A DNA stretch of 64,000 bases, taken from JACVRM01 sp963839815. Its GTDB lineage: Bacteria; Actinomycetota; Thermoleophilia; Gaiellales; Gaiellaceae. A program made the position numbers and the translations under genes. Location of the stretch: contig CAWIWF010000006.1 of the NCBI GenBank assembly GCA_963839815.1, positions 186,001-250,000 of the forward strand. Direction: 5' to 3'. A model generated the notes under the pieces. The model saw only the letters and a program-made list of their open reading frames with translations, had not been told where the DNA came from and did no database searches. This document shows positions 9,805-17,144 of the stretch, one piece after another (position 1 is the stretch's first letter; every line of letters starts with the position of its first letter).

Positions 9805-9834
9805 GAAGGGCCGCGAGAGCGGCCCTTCGTCTTT
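9805..9834 (+). terminator. Rho-independent terminator of the structured RNA
   Basis: GAAGGGCCGC pairs with GCGGCCCTTC over a GAGA tetraloop and is followed by GTCTTT. This is the clearest intrinsic terminator in the window. Confidence 0.85.
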
Positions 9835-9875
9835 CCGCGGTGCTCGCGCCGCTTCGCGGCGCGACGCTCGCTCTC

Positions 9876-10016
9876 ACGGGGGAAACCCGGTTTCCCCCGT
9901 GGGCCCCCTCGCTCATCAGACGCGCCGCGGCCGCGCTGTGCCTGCGGGCGGCAGAGCCGCCCTCCGGCGTTCAACAGCAACGGCGGGCAGGGTCTGTCCC
10001 CGCCAGGGACTGACCC
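9876..10016 (-). repeat. Composite hairpin repeat plus REP-like hairpin
   Basis: A reverse-orientation copy of the ~100-nt element spans 9876-9969 (GGGGGAAA/TTTCCCCC hairpin at 9876-9900, head at the far end). A GGGTC-T-GTCCC / GGGAC-T-GACCC hairpin follows at 9990-10016. The same pairing of element and REP hairpin occurs after ddl. Confidence 0.75.
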
Positions 10017-10197
10017 GGTGCTCGCGGCGCATCCGGCGGTGCAAGCACGCCAAAGCCAGTCCTGGACTCGCCGTGCACGCCTGTGACACCGCCACAGTGC
10101 CTTTCCCGCGAGAGATTTCAGACTGGGAGTCGTTCACGGGAAGGCGCAAGCGAGGGTCACACGTGTGCACATGGCGCTGGGCGGGAACGAGTGACTC

Positions 10198-10364
10198 GTG
10201 GCCGATCCGAGCACTGAGAGCAAGCGTCGCAGTCCGCGAGATGAGGCCATCGCGAAGTTCCACAAGGAGGAACGAGAGAAGGTCAGGAGCTGGGAATCGC
10301 CCACCTGGCCGGCACTGGCATCGGAATCCTCCTCTGTGTGATCTTGTATCTCGTGGGTCACTAG
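10198..10364 (+). pseudogene. Possible small membrane protein, frameshifted
   Basis: GTG at 10198 starts VADPSTESKRRSPRDEAIAK followed by FHKEEREK, a charged stretch. The next frame, after about nt 10285, reads QELGIAHLAGTGIGILLCVI and ends LYLVGH with TAG at 10362. A charged N-terminus plus one membrane helix is a common small-protein layout, and no start codon precedes the helix in its own frame, so a 1-nt shift is the simplest reading. Weak support; no family recognised. The rest of 10017-10600 shows no convincing gene. Confidence 0.35.
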
Positions 10365-10606
10365 CGCGGCGCCCGCGAGTTCGACGGGATGGGGGTGCTT
10401 CGTCGCGGAGAGTTCGTCGGCGCGTAGGCTCGCTCTCACCGCCGGCCTCGCTCGGCGGCCGCTCCTCCCTCACGATTGGGGACACCGAGAGCGAGACTCA
10501 GACTGCCGAAACGGCCGCACGGAGCCGAGCTCGTCCCTCTCGTGTGCCTGCCCGTCCCAGGAAACCAAAGAGACACTAGTCAAGCCGCTTAGCGGCATCG
10601 GGCACA

Positions 10607-10627
10607 AATCCCCCAAATGGGGGGATT
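10607..10627. repeat. AATCCCCC / GGGGGATT hairpin
   Basis: 8-bp arms around a 5-nt loop in the gap upstream of the six-repeat secreted protein. It could be a terminator for an upstream transcript or another small dispersed palindrome. Confidence 0.4.
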
Positions 10628-10813
10628 CCCTTCATGCCCGCGATCGCAGAAGAATCGCTCATCGGCGAGGGAGACGGGTTCCGGAGTTGCTTCATGGCGC
10701 GGACGGCTCGAAGGATGCGATTCGCCCACCCCACCACGGGGCGACGACATCGCATGGGTAGCGAGCCGCCGCTGGTGCCGATGCGTCTCGTGAAGCACCC
10801 GAAGGGAGGGGAA

Positions 10814-13018
10814 GTGCAAGCTGAGAGAGGGGGGCTCCGTCGCCTCGGTGTTGTTCTTGCCGTGGCGGCAGCTGGAGTCCTTTCGGTCGGTGCGAATGCT
10901 GCGTTTGCTCAGGGGACGTTGGAGATCTGCAAGTCCTCGGCGAACGGCATGTCCGGCCGGACATTCGAGTTCTCGATCGCAGGCAGCGCAACACCCGTGT
11001 CGGTGAAGGGTGGTCGCTGCACCGGCCCGATGACGGTGCCCCATGGGGACATCGCCATCACCGAGCTGGCGACGTCGCCTGCGACCGAGGTTGACTCGGT
11101 CGTCGTGCGGCCGAGCCAGCGCTTCAAGAGCCTCAACGGCAACACGGCCGTGGTCACCGTTCCCGCGGGCAGCACCGCTGCCAACGAGACGCGGATCACG
11201 TTCGTCAACGTGCCGGCAGGTGGGCCGACCGGCGACCTGAAGATCTGCAAGCTGAGCGAGACCCCGGCGTACTGGGGCCGCCAGTTCAGCTTCTCGGTCA
11301 ACGGTGGCCCGGCGATCAGCACCGAGGCCAACCCGGCGTTCGACGACCCGTCAACGTGGTCATGCCGCGAGGCGGGCTCATTCGCGCAGGGCACCAACGT
11401 GACGGTGCGGGAGCTGATCCCGGCCGGCAGCGAGATCGCCTGGATCGACAGTGATCCGGCCGATTGTCTGCAGGACTTCGACACCAACGCCGGCACGGCT
11501 GATCTGCTGATCGGCTCCGGCGCCTGCGTGGTGCTGTTCGACAACGAGCCGATCCCACCGACGGGCACCGGCTTCCTCGAGGTCTGCAAGGACGCGGGCT
11601 TCGACAACAACGACTCTGAGGTCCTCGGCGTGCCGTTCGACTTCACGATCGACGAGCCGGACGCCTCCAGCCAGGACATCACCGTGCTCGGCGGCCAGTG
11701 CTCGGCGCCGATCCCGGTCGCTGCGGGCGTCGTACGGGTGACCGAGCATGCCAACGCGGGCTACAGCCTCGTGGGTGTCTACACGATCCCCGAGGACCGG
11801 CTGCTGGCGTCCAACCTGATCAACCGCACCGCGGATGTCGAGGTTCCGACCTCGGACAACCCGAACGACGAGAGCCAGGTGCACTTCGTCAACGTCCGTG
11901 ACCGCGCGCAGCTCAAGATCTGCAAGGCGCTCGGCCCAGGGAGCTCCGCGTTCGACGGACGCGAGTTCACGTTCAACGTCGTCGACGAGGACGGCTTCCA
12001 GCGAGACCCGCTGAACCCGAGGGTGACCGCAAGCTCCGCAGGGACGCAGTGCGTCATCGTGGGAGCGTTCCCGACCGGGCACACCGTGTCGGTCAGCGAG
12101 GCAAATCCGGCCCCCTACAGCAGCGCGAGCTGCGATGGCTCGTCGCCCGGTCTGATCCCGGGTACGAACCGGCCTGGGACGATCACGATGCAGCCGGGGA
12201 TCAACACGATCACCTGCACCAACCAGGCGATCGGCAAGCTCGAGATCTGCAAGTTCGTGACGGACCGCATCGAGTTCGATCGGACGTTCTACTTCCGCAT
12301 CGACGGCGGACCGAGGCTTGCTGTTCGGGCCGGTCGCTGCTCCGAGCCTCAGTACGTGACCCCGGGCAACCACACCGTGGTCGAGGATCTGAGCATGGAG
12401 TACGACTTCGAGCTCGACACGAGCCATTCGAGCGGCGGGATCGCAGTGACGCCGTCCAGCGCCGAGGTGAGCCGCAACACGCTCGCCCGGTCGGTGACGG
12501 TCAACGTCCCGTACGCCGGTGAGGACGGCGACGAAGTGCGTGTGGACTACTACAACCGCATCAAGCGCGGCCAGGTCAAGGTCTGCAAGCACATCACGCC
12601 TGGTTCGGCGGACTCGCTTGGCACCAAGGAGTTCGACTTCAACGTGTACTTCAACGGCCGTGGCCCGATCGTCCTGAGCGACGTCAGGCCCGGCGAGTGC
12701 AGGCTCGTCCTGGACAACACGGGAAGCCCGAACAGCCAGCCGATCCTCCAGCTCAACGGCAATCCGACTCGCATCGGTGTCGAGGAGATCGGGGCGACCG
12801 ACGCGCTGACGCCGGCTGGGACGTGGCACGTGTCCAACCTCGCCCTGCAGGGTGGGCGTGGCGGTCTGTCGCACAGCTGCTCGAGCACTCCGGGTGCTGA
12901 CGACCCGCAGCGGGTCTGCAGGCGGTTCACGGACACGGGCAGGTCGGTGCACGCGGCCTGGAACCTCGGCCCGAACACGAACACGATCCACTTCACCAAC
13001 ACGTCCAACGATCCCTAA
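10814..13018 (+). CDS. Secreted protein of six CnaB-like repeats
   Basis: 734-residue exported protein. GTG at 10814 follows GGGAGGGG and opens a clean signal peptide (VLAVAAAGVLSVGANAAFA). Six ~110-residue repeats begin (L/V)(E/K)(I/V)CK near residues 34, 140, 253, 365, 474 and 586. Each also has a glycine-linked Cys ~40 residues in (GGRC, WSC, GGQC, GTQC, AGRC, PGEC), a glutamate in a V-x-E strand, and an Asn closing the last strand (FVN, FDN, FVN, CTN, YYN, FTN). A Lys-Glu-Asn set in a beta-sandwich is the signature of CnaB/SpaA-type isopeptide domains, and the Cys pair suggests a disulfide. No LPxTG anchor is seen. Surface stalk or adhesin is an inference. Confidence 0.7.
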   Translation: MQAERGGLRRLGVVLAVAAAGVLSVGANAAFAQGTLEICKSSANGMSGRTFEFSIAGSATPVSVKGGRCTGPMTVPHGDIAITELATSPATEVDSVVVRPSQRFKSLNGNTAVVTVPAGSTAANETRITFVNVPAGGPTGDLKICKLSETPAYWGRQFSFSVNGGPAISTEANPAFDDPSTWSCREAGSFAQGTNVTVRELIPAGSEIAWIDSDPADCLQDFDTNAGTADLLIGSGACVVLFDNEPIPPTGTGFLEVCKDAGFDNNDSEVLGVPFDFTIDEPDASSQDITVLGGQCSAPIPVAAGVVRVTEHANAGYSLVGVYTIPEDRLLASNLINRTADVEVPTSDNPNDESQVHFVNVRDRAQLKICKALGPGSSAFDGREFTFNVVDEDGFQRDPLNPRVTASSAGTQCVIVGAFPTGHTVSVSEANPAPYSSASCDGSSPGLIPGTNRPGTITMQPGINTITCTNQAIGKLEICKFVTDRIEFDRTFYFRIDGGPRLAVRAGRCSEPQYVTPGNHTVVEDLSMEYDFELDTSHSSGGIAVTPSSAEVSRNTLARSVTVNVPYAGEDGDEVRVDYYNRIKRGQVKVCKHITPGSADSLGTKEFDFNVYFNGRGPIVLSDVRPGECRLVLDNTGSPNSQPILQLNGNPTRIGVEEIGATDALTPAGTWHVSNLALQGGRGGLSHSCSSTPGADDPQRVCRRFTDTGRSVHAAWNLGPNTNTIHFTNTSNDP

Positions 13019-13080
13019 GCCGGATCGCGACAGAGCCTGCTGACCGGCGACTGACCGGCACAGAGGCAGCAAGTGGAGCC

Positions 13081-13106
13081 GAGGCCCCCGGGAGACCGGG
13101 GGCCTC
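13081..13106. terminator. Hairpin between convergent genes
   Basis: GAGGCCCCCGG and CCGGGGGCCTC form a perfect 11-bp stem over a GAGA loop, between the six-repeat protein and the opposing methyltransferase. It probably terminates both transcripts. Confidence 0.75.
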
Positions 13107-13112
13107 GGTCGC

Positions 13113-13709
13113 TCATCCAGCGGCGCTCAGGACAACCGACAGCTCCAGGCCGCGGTCGAGGGACAGCGTGACGCTCTCGAGCGTCGGGTCGGCCTGGCGG
13201 GCGACGGAGTACCGAGCGAGCGGGTCGGCGTGCGAGACCACGTTGTCGGCGATCACGACTGCGCCCGGCTCGAGCTTCGTACGCGCCACGGCGAAGAGTC
13301 GCTCGTAGTCGCCCTTCTCCGCGTCGAGAAAGACGACGTCGAACACGTCCTCGATGCCCGGCAGCGTCTCGAACGCGTCGCCTTCGATGAGCTCCGCCCA
13401 CTCGCCGAGCCGCGCCTCCTCGACATTCCGCCGCCACGCTTCGCACTTCACGGGGTCGTGCTCCAGCGAGAGCACCCGGCCGCCGAGGTGGCGGGCGGCG
13501 GCGGCGAGCCAGATCGTCGAGTAGCCGCGCGAGCCGCCGATCTCCAGCACCTCGCAGTCGGTCTGCGGCGCCACGAACGCGAACAAGAACTGGCCCGTCG
13601 TAGGCGCAACCTGGCGCGAGCGCTCGGCCGAAGGCAGCCCGCGCGCCCGTTCGTCGGCGTCCTCGGCCTCGAGCCGGGCGAGCACGGTGCGGATGCGATC
13701 GTCGAGCAC
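13113..13709 (-). CDS. O-methyltransferase (class I SAM, COMT-like)
   Basis: 198-residue SAM-dependent methyltransferase. It shows EVLEIGGSRGYSTIWLA (motif I), LEHDPVKCEAWRRN (acidic loop after strand 2), DVVFLDAEKGDYERL (metal and substrate aspartates) and VVIADNVV, the layout of the family-3 bacterial O-methyltransferases acting on catechol-type or carbohydrate hydroxyls with Mg2+. The substrate is unknown. ATG at 13709 (MLDDRIRTVLARLE) matches the helical cap of the family. It is divergent from the DDN-like gene with 23 nt between starts. Confidence 0.85.
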   Translation of the reverse strand: MLDDRIRTVLARLEAEDADERARGLPSAERSRQVAPTTGQFLFAFVAPQTDCEVLEIGGSRGYSTIWLAAAARHLGGRVLSLEHDPVKCEAWRRNVEEARLGEWAELIEGDAFETLPGIEDVFDVVFLDAEKGDYERLFAVARTKLEPGAVVIADNVVSHADPLARYSVARQADPTLESVTLSLDRGLELSVVLSAAG

Positions 13710-13732
13710 GCGCGCACCTTACGCTGCCGCCT

Positions 13733-14188
13733 ATGCCGAAGCTGGCCTGGATCCCGCTGCCGCGGCGGCTCGTCAACGCCGCCGTCACGCCGCTCGCCGC
13801 CGCCGGCCTGGCGCCATTCGACATCCACCTGCTGACCGTGGCCGGCCGCCACACGGGACGCCGCTACACCACCCCCGTCACCGTGCTTCGCCACGAAGGC
13901 GAACGCTGGCTCGTCGCACCGTACGGCGAGCGCAGCTGGGTCAAGAACGCCCGCGCCGCCGGCACCGTCGAGCTGCGGCGCGGCCGCCACCACGAGCGCG
14001 TCGGCGTCGACGAAGTGCCGGTGAGCGAGCGAGCGGCCGTGTTGCGTGCCTACCTCGAGCGTGTGCCCGCCACGAGCGACCTGTTCGCGGCGCGGCGAGG
14101 CGCCCCTCTCGAGGACTTCGCCGCCCAGGCGCACCGCAAGCCGGTCTTCCGCATCGTCGAAGCCGCGCGGCCGGCAGGGCCGGCCTAG
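13733..14188 (+). CDS. Deazaflavin-dependent nitroreductase-family protein
   Basis: 151-residue split-barrel protein of the DDN/FDOR-B type. These use reduced coenzyme F420 to reduce quinones or nitro compounds in actinobacteria. Visible features are LLTVAGRHTGRRYTTPV (F420 phosphate loop), WLVAPYGERSWVKNARAAG (the G-x-x-x-W-x-x-N segment) and RKPVFRI near the C-terminus. The physiological substrate is unknown. Its TAG stop falls in a 19-bp palindrome shared with the convergent Rieske gene. Confidence 0.85.
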   Translation: MPKLAWIPLPRRLVNAAVTPLAAAGLAPFDIHLLTVAGRHTGRRYTTPVTVLRHEGERWLVAPYGERSWVKNARAAGTVELRRGRHHERVGVDEVPVSERAAVLRAYLERVPATSDLFAARRGAPLEDFAAQAHRKPVFRIVEAARPAGPA

Positions 14189-14204
14189 TGGCTGTCAGCC
14201 ACTA
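14186..14204. terminator. Palindrome containing both convergent stop codons
   Basis: TAGTGGCTG-T-CAGCCACTA has perfect 9-bp arms and a single central T. The left TAG is the stop of the DDN-like gene, and the right CTA is the TAG stop of the Rieske gene on the other strand. It is a plausible two-way terminator. Confidence 0.55.
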
Positions 14205-14519
14205 ACTCAGGTCGACCGTGATCATGCCGTTGTCGGCCACGCGGACAGGGAACGTCTCGACCGGGGCGTACGCGGGTGGGTTGAGCACACGCCCCGTCTT
14301 GATTTCGAACTTGGAGCCGTGGCGCGGGCAGATCACCGTGCAGTCCTCGAGGTCGACCTCGCCCTCGCAGAGCGGGCCATCGTCGTGCGAGCAGCGGTCC
14401 TCGATCGCGAAGAGCTCGCCGCCGAGGTTGTAGACGCAGGCGCCCAGGTAGCCGGCGCGCACGATCCGGTGCGCGCCCGGGGGCAGCTCGTCGAGCGGGC
14501 AAACGTCGACCTCGGCCAC
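14202..14519 (-). CDS. Rieske [2Fe-2S] ferredoxin-like protein
   Basis: 105-residue soluble Rieske protein with both cluster motifs, C-S-H (DRCSHDD) and C-P-R-H-G. It resembles small ferredoxin components of ring-hydroxylating systems that are also commonly encoded beside suf genes. It follows sufU by 7 nt on the same strand and is likely co-transcribed with it, which suggests electron delivery linked to Fe-S assembly. The redox partner is unknown. Confidence 0.9.
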   Translation of the reverse strand: MAEVDVCPLDELPPGAHRIVRAGYLGACVYNLGGELFAIEDRCSHDDGPLCEGEVDLEDCTVICPRHGSKFEIKTGRVLNPPAYAPVETFPVRVADNGMITVDLS

Positions 14520-14526
14520 GGATCGC

Positions 14527-14961
14527 TCAGGTGAGCTGCAGGTCGCCGGCGCTCGTCCACTCGTCCGGCAGCGGCGTGCCCTTCGCCTTGTGGAGTGCGA
14601 GCTTGAGAACGCCCAGGCCGAGGATGGCGCACTTCAGGCGCACGGGCGTGAGGGGAATCCCGACCTCGTCCAGGAGCTCCTCTTTCGCCATGCCGGCAAC
14701 CTCGGAGGCCTTCCGGCCCTTGACCATCTCCATCAGCATCGACGTGGCCGCCTGGCTGATCGCGCAACCGCGGCCCTCGAAGCGCACGTCGTCGATCGTG
14801 TCGCCGTCGCTACCGAACGCGATTGCGACCGAGACCTCGTCGCCGCAGAGCGGGTTCATCCCTTCCGCGTGCACGTCGGCTCCCTCGAGCGGCCCGTGCC
14901 CGCGCGGGTTCTTGTAGTGATCCAGGATCAGCTCCCGGTACATCTGGTCCCACTCGCTCAC
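14527..14961 (-). CDS. sufU: Fe-S assembly scaffold / sulfurtransferase SufU
   Basis: 144-residue protein of the SufU type used by Gram-positives, which accepts sulfur from SufS. The start MSEWDQMYRELILDHYKNPR is typical. Metal and sulfur ligands are visible: C in NPLCGD, C in GCAISQAATSM and the C-terminal C in RLKCAILG. SufB, SufC and SufD are not in the window, so assembly must be completed from genes elsewhere. The sufS gene is 320 nt upstream on the same strand. Confidence 0.94.
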   Translation of the reverse strand: MSEWDQMYRELILDHYKNPRGHGPLEGADVHAEGMNPLCGDEVSVAIAFGSDGDTIDDVRFEGRGCAISQAATSMLMEMVKGRKASEVAGMAKEELLDEVGIPLTPVRLKCAILGLGVLKLALHKAKGTPLPDEWTSAGDLQLT

Positions 14962-15280
14962 GGCTCGAGCTTAGCGGCCGGGTTCGCGCCCGACGTCGCC
15001 CCAGGCCCCGTCTCATGTCGTGGCCGCCACTGGCACAGTGCTGTGACGCCTGACCCCTCGGGCCGGGTCTGACCCTGTCGCAGCCGCTCGGCGGCGGCTC
15101 GGCTCGCTCTCGACACACACCGGACACGCACTCGTCACGCGAACCCTGCTAGGGGGGTCTGACCCCATCTACTCGTCACGCGAACCCAGCTAGGGGGTCT
15201 GACCCGGCCGAGCGGGCGCCGACCCGGCCGAAGGCGCACCGGCCCAGTCGGCGGCTGACGCAGCGCTGGAACGAAGACGG
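14962..15280. repeat. Intergenic: GGGTCTGACCC palindromes and a 41-nt tandem repeat
   Basis: The gap between sufU and sufS holds three GGGTC-T-GACCC palindromes (about 15065-15075, 15154-15166 and 15195-15205). A direct repeat starting ACTCGTCACGCGAACCC occurs at 15130 and 15171, each copy ending in one of the palindromes. No gene is seen. Confidence 0.65.
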
Positions 15281-16537
15281 CTAGCCGAAGATGCTGCGGG
15301 CCTTGTGCAGGCCCTCGACGAGCCGGTCGATCTCGTCGCGCACGGTGTAGAGATAGAAGCTCGCGCGGTTCGTGGCAGCGACGCCGAGGCGCGCCATCAA
15401 CGGCTGGCAGCAGTGGTGGCCGGCGCGGATCGCGACACCGCCGAGATCCAGGATCTGGGCCACGTCGTGTGGGTGGATTCCGTCCAGGTTGAACGAGACG
15501 ATCCCTGCGCGGCGCTCGGGAGGCGGGCCGTAGAGCGTGATCCCGGGGATGTCGGCGAGCTGTTCCAGGGCGTACGCGGCCAGCTCGTGCTCATGCTGCT
15601 CGATCGCGTCGAGCCCGACCGCCTCGATGTAGTCGACCGCGGCGCCGAAGCCGACAGCCTCGGCGATCGGCTGCGTCCCGGCCTCGAACTTCGCGGGCAC
15701 GTCACCCCAGGTCGTCTCCTCGAACGTGACCTTGCGGATCATGTGGCCGCCGAGGTTGAAGGGCTCCATCTCCTGCAGCAGCTCAACCCTCCCCCAGAGC
15801 GCGCCGACGCTCGTCGGCCCGCAGAGCTTGTGCGCGGAGAACGCGAGGAAGTCGCAGCCGAGCTCCTGGACGTCGACGCGTCGGTGGGGTGCCGCCTGCG
15901 CGGCGTCGACCACCGAGATCGCCCCCTGCTCCCGCGCCCAGGCCGCGAGCCGCTCGGCCGGATTCACGGTGCCGAGCGAGTTCGAGACAAGGTTGATCGC
16001 GACCACGCGCACCTGCCCCGCCGCGGCGAGCTCGTCCAGCCCGGATAGGTCGAGCTCGCCGGCGTCGTCGACCGGGATCATCTTCAGCGTCGCCCCGGTG
16101 CGCTTGGCGACGTACTGCCAGGGGACGAAGTTCGAGTGATGCTCGAGCTGCGTCACGACGACGACGTCCCCGGGCCCGAGGCGGTTCAGCCCCCAGGCAT
16201 AGGCGACGAGGTTGATGCTCTCCGTCGCGCTGCGCGTGAAGACGATGCCCCGGGGAGACGGCGCGTTGACGAACGCGGCCAGCTTGTTCCGTGCCCCTTC
16301 GTACTCGGCCGTGGCGACCTCGGAAAGCGAGTACACCCCGCGGTGCACGTTGGCGTAGGACGTCTCGTAGAACGTGCGCAGCTTGTCCAGTACCTGCCGC
16401 GGCTTGTGGGCGCTGACGGCCGAGTCGAGGTAGGCGAGCGGCTTGCCGTGGATCTGCTGCTCGAAGATCGGGAAATCGGCCCGCAGCGCGCGAGCGTCGA
16501 GCGTCTTCGATTCTGCTCTCACGGCCACAAAGGCCAT
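15281..16537 (-). CDS. sufS: Cysteine desulfurase SufS
   Basis: PLP enzyme (EC 2.8.1.7) giving persulfide sulfur to SufU. The 418-residue product shows YLDSAVSAHKP, RGVYSLSEVAT, TRSATESINLVAYAW, EHHSNFVPWQ, DAAQAAPHRRVDVQ, the PLP lysine in FLAFSAHKLCGP and the mobile-loop catalytic Cys in GHHCCQPLM. ATG at 16537 has a good AGGAG site 5 nt upstream, so I prefer it over the open frame to 16597. Confidence 0.95.
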   Translation of the reverse strand: MAFVAVRAESKTLDARALRADFPIFEQQIHGKPLAYLDSAVSAHKPRQVLDKLRTFYETSYANVHRGVYSLSEVATAEYEGARNKLAAFVNAPSPRGIVFTRSATESINLVAYAWGLNRLGPGDVVVVTQLEHHSNFVPWQYVAKRTGATLKMIPVDDAGELDLSGLDELAAAGQVRVVAINLVSNSLGTVNPAERLAAWAREQGAISVVDAAQAAPHRRVDVQELGCDFLAFSAHKLCGPTSVGALWGRVELLQEMEPFNLGGHMIRKVTFEETTWGDVPAKFEAGTQPIAEAVGFGAAVDYIEAVGLDAIEQHEHELAAYALEQLADIPGITLYGPPPERRAGIVSFNLDGIHPHDVAQILDLGGVAIRAGHHCCQPLMARLGVAATNRASFYLYTVRDEIDRLVEGLHKARSIFG

Positions 16538-16636
16538 GGTACTCCTGCGCAGCAGCCCGGCCGGAGGCTGCGCACCACGCCCCCGGAGAGGGCGCACGAC
16601 GCGCAGCGCGCCGGCGCGCTTCCGTGCGAGACCGGG

Positions 16637-17017
16637 TCAGGCGCGGGAGCGGAGAGGCGCGACTGCCTTCACCGCGTCGACGAGGCCGTACCAGTCGACC
16701 TTGTCGACCACGGCGACGCCGAGCTCCTCGCACTCGCGCTCCACGCCGGAGTCGACGTAGGCGGAGAAGAGCACGAGGCGGCCCTCGAACTCCCCGGCGG
16801 TGAGCTCGCGGGCAACGTCGAGACCGGTCAACCCGGGCATGCGCAGATCGAGCACGACGACGTCGTACTTCCGGCTGGCGCACATCGTCAGCGCTTGGGC
16901 GCCGCCGGATGCGTCGTCGACCTCCCAGCCCTCCCCCGACAAGACGATGCCGAGCATGCTGCGGATGTCTTCCTCGTCGTCCACGACGAGAATGCGGCCC
17001 AGGGGCGAATGTGTCAT
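16637..17017 (-). CDS. Single-domain response regulator (CheY-like receiver)
   Basis: 126-residue stand-alone receiver. Acidic pair DDEED, phospho-acceptor Asp in VVVLDLRMPG and the switch serine in LFSAYVD are visible; the usual conserved lysine is in VVDKVDW. No output domain follows. ATG at 17017 sits behind GAGGAGGAA, which fixes the start. No histidine kinase is adjacent, so its partner is elsewhere. Confidence 0.88.
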   Translation of the reverse strand: MTHSPLGRILVVDDEEDIRSMLGIVLSGEGWEVDDASGGAQALTMCASRKYDVVVLDLRMPGLTGLDVARELTAGEFEGRLVLFSAYVDSGVERECEELGVAVVDKVDWYGLVDAVKAVAPLRSRA

Positions 17018-17144
17018 CGATTCCTCCTCTCGAGGCCGCCGCATGGCCTCCGTGGTCACTCTCAGTGTTCCCGTCCCCGGCCCCCGGTAACTCACCCTTT
17101 CGAGGGAATCGGGGCACAGACGTCCGCCGTCGCCGGGAAGCCCC

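Larger units (their letters stand above)
9607..9834 (+). ncRNA. Candidate structured RNA with leader ORF and intrinsic terminator
   Basis: A self-contained transcript can be drawn: a TACACT -10-like box (9607-9612), a 13-codon ORF, an 11-bp long-range helix (9681-9691 with 9771-9781) extended past a bulge by 9674-9680 with 9789-9795, and inner hairpins at 9693-9711, 9736-9746 and 9749-9765. A 10-bp terminator stem with CTTT follows at 9805-9834. No repeat copy of it is seen in the window. It does not match tmRNA, RNase P, SRP or 6S features that I can recognise. The family is unknown to me. Confidence 0.6.

Noticed and set aside
9607..9834. tmRNA, SRP RNA, 6S RNA or RNase P RNA
   Set aside because: None of the diagnostic sequences could be found: no tRNA-like ends with tag codons, no SRP GGAAGCAGC loop, no RNase P core.
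9899..10579. 226-codon open frame after the structured RNA
   Set aside because: It begins inside a composite repeat and is Arg-rich throughout; no conserved segment.
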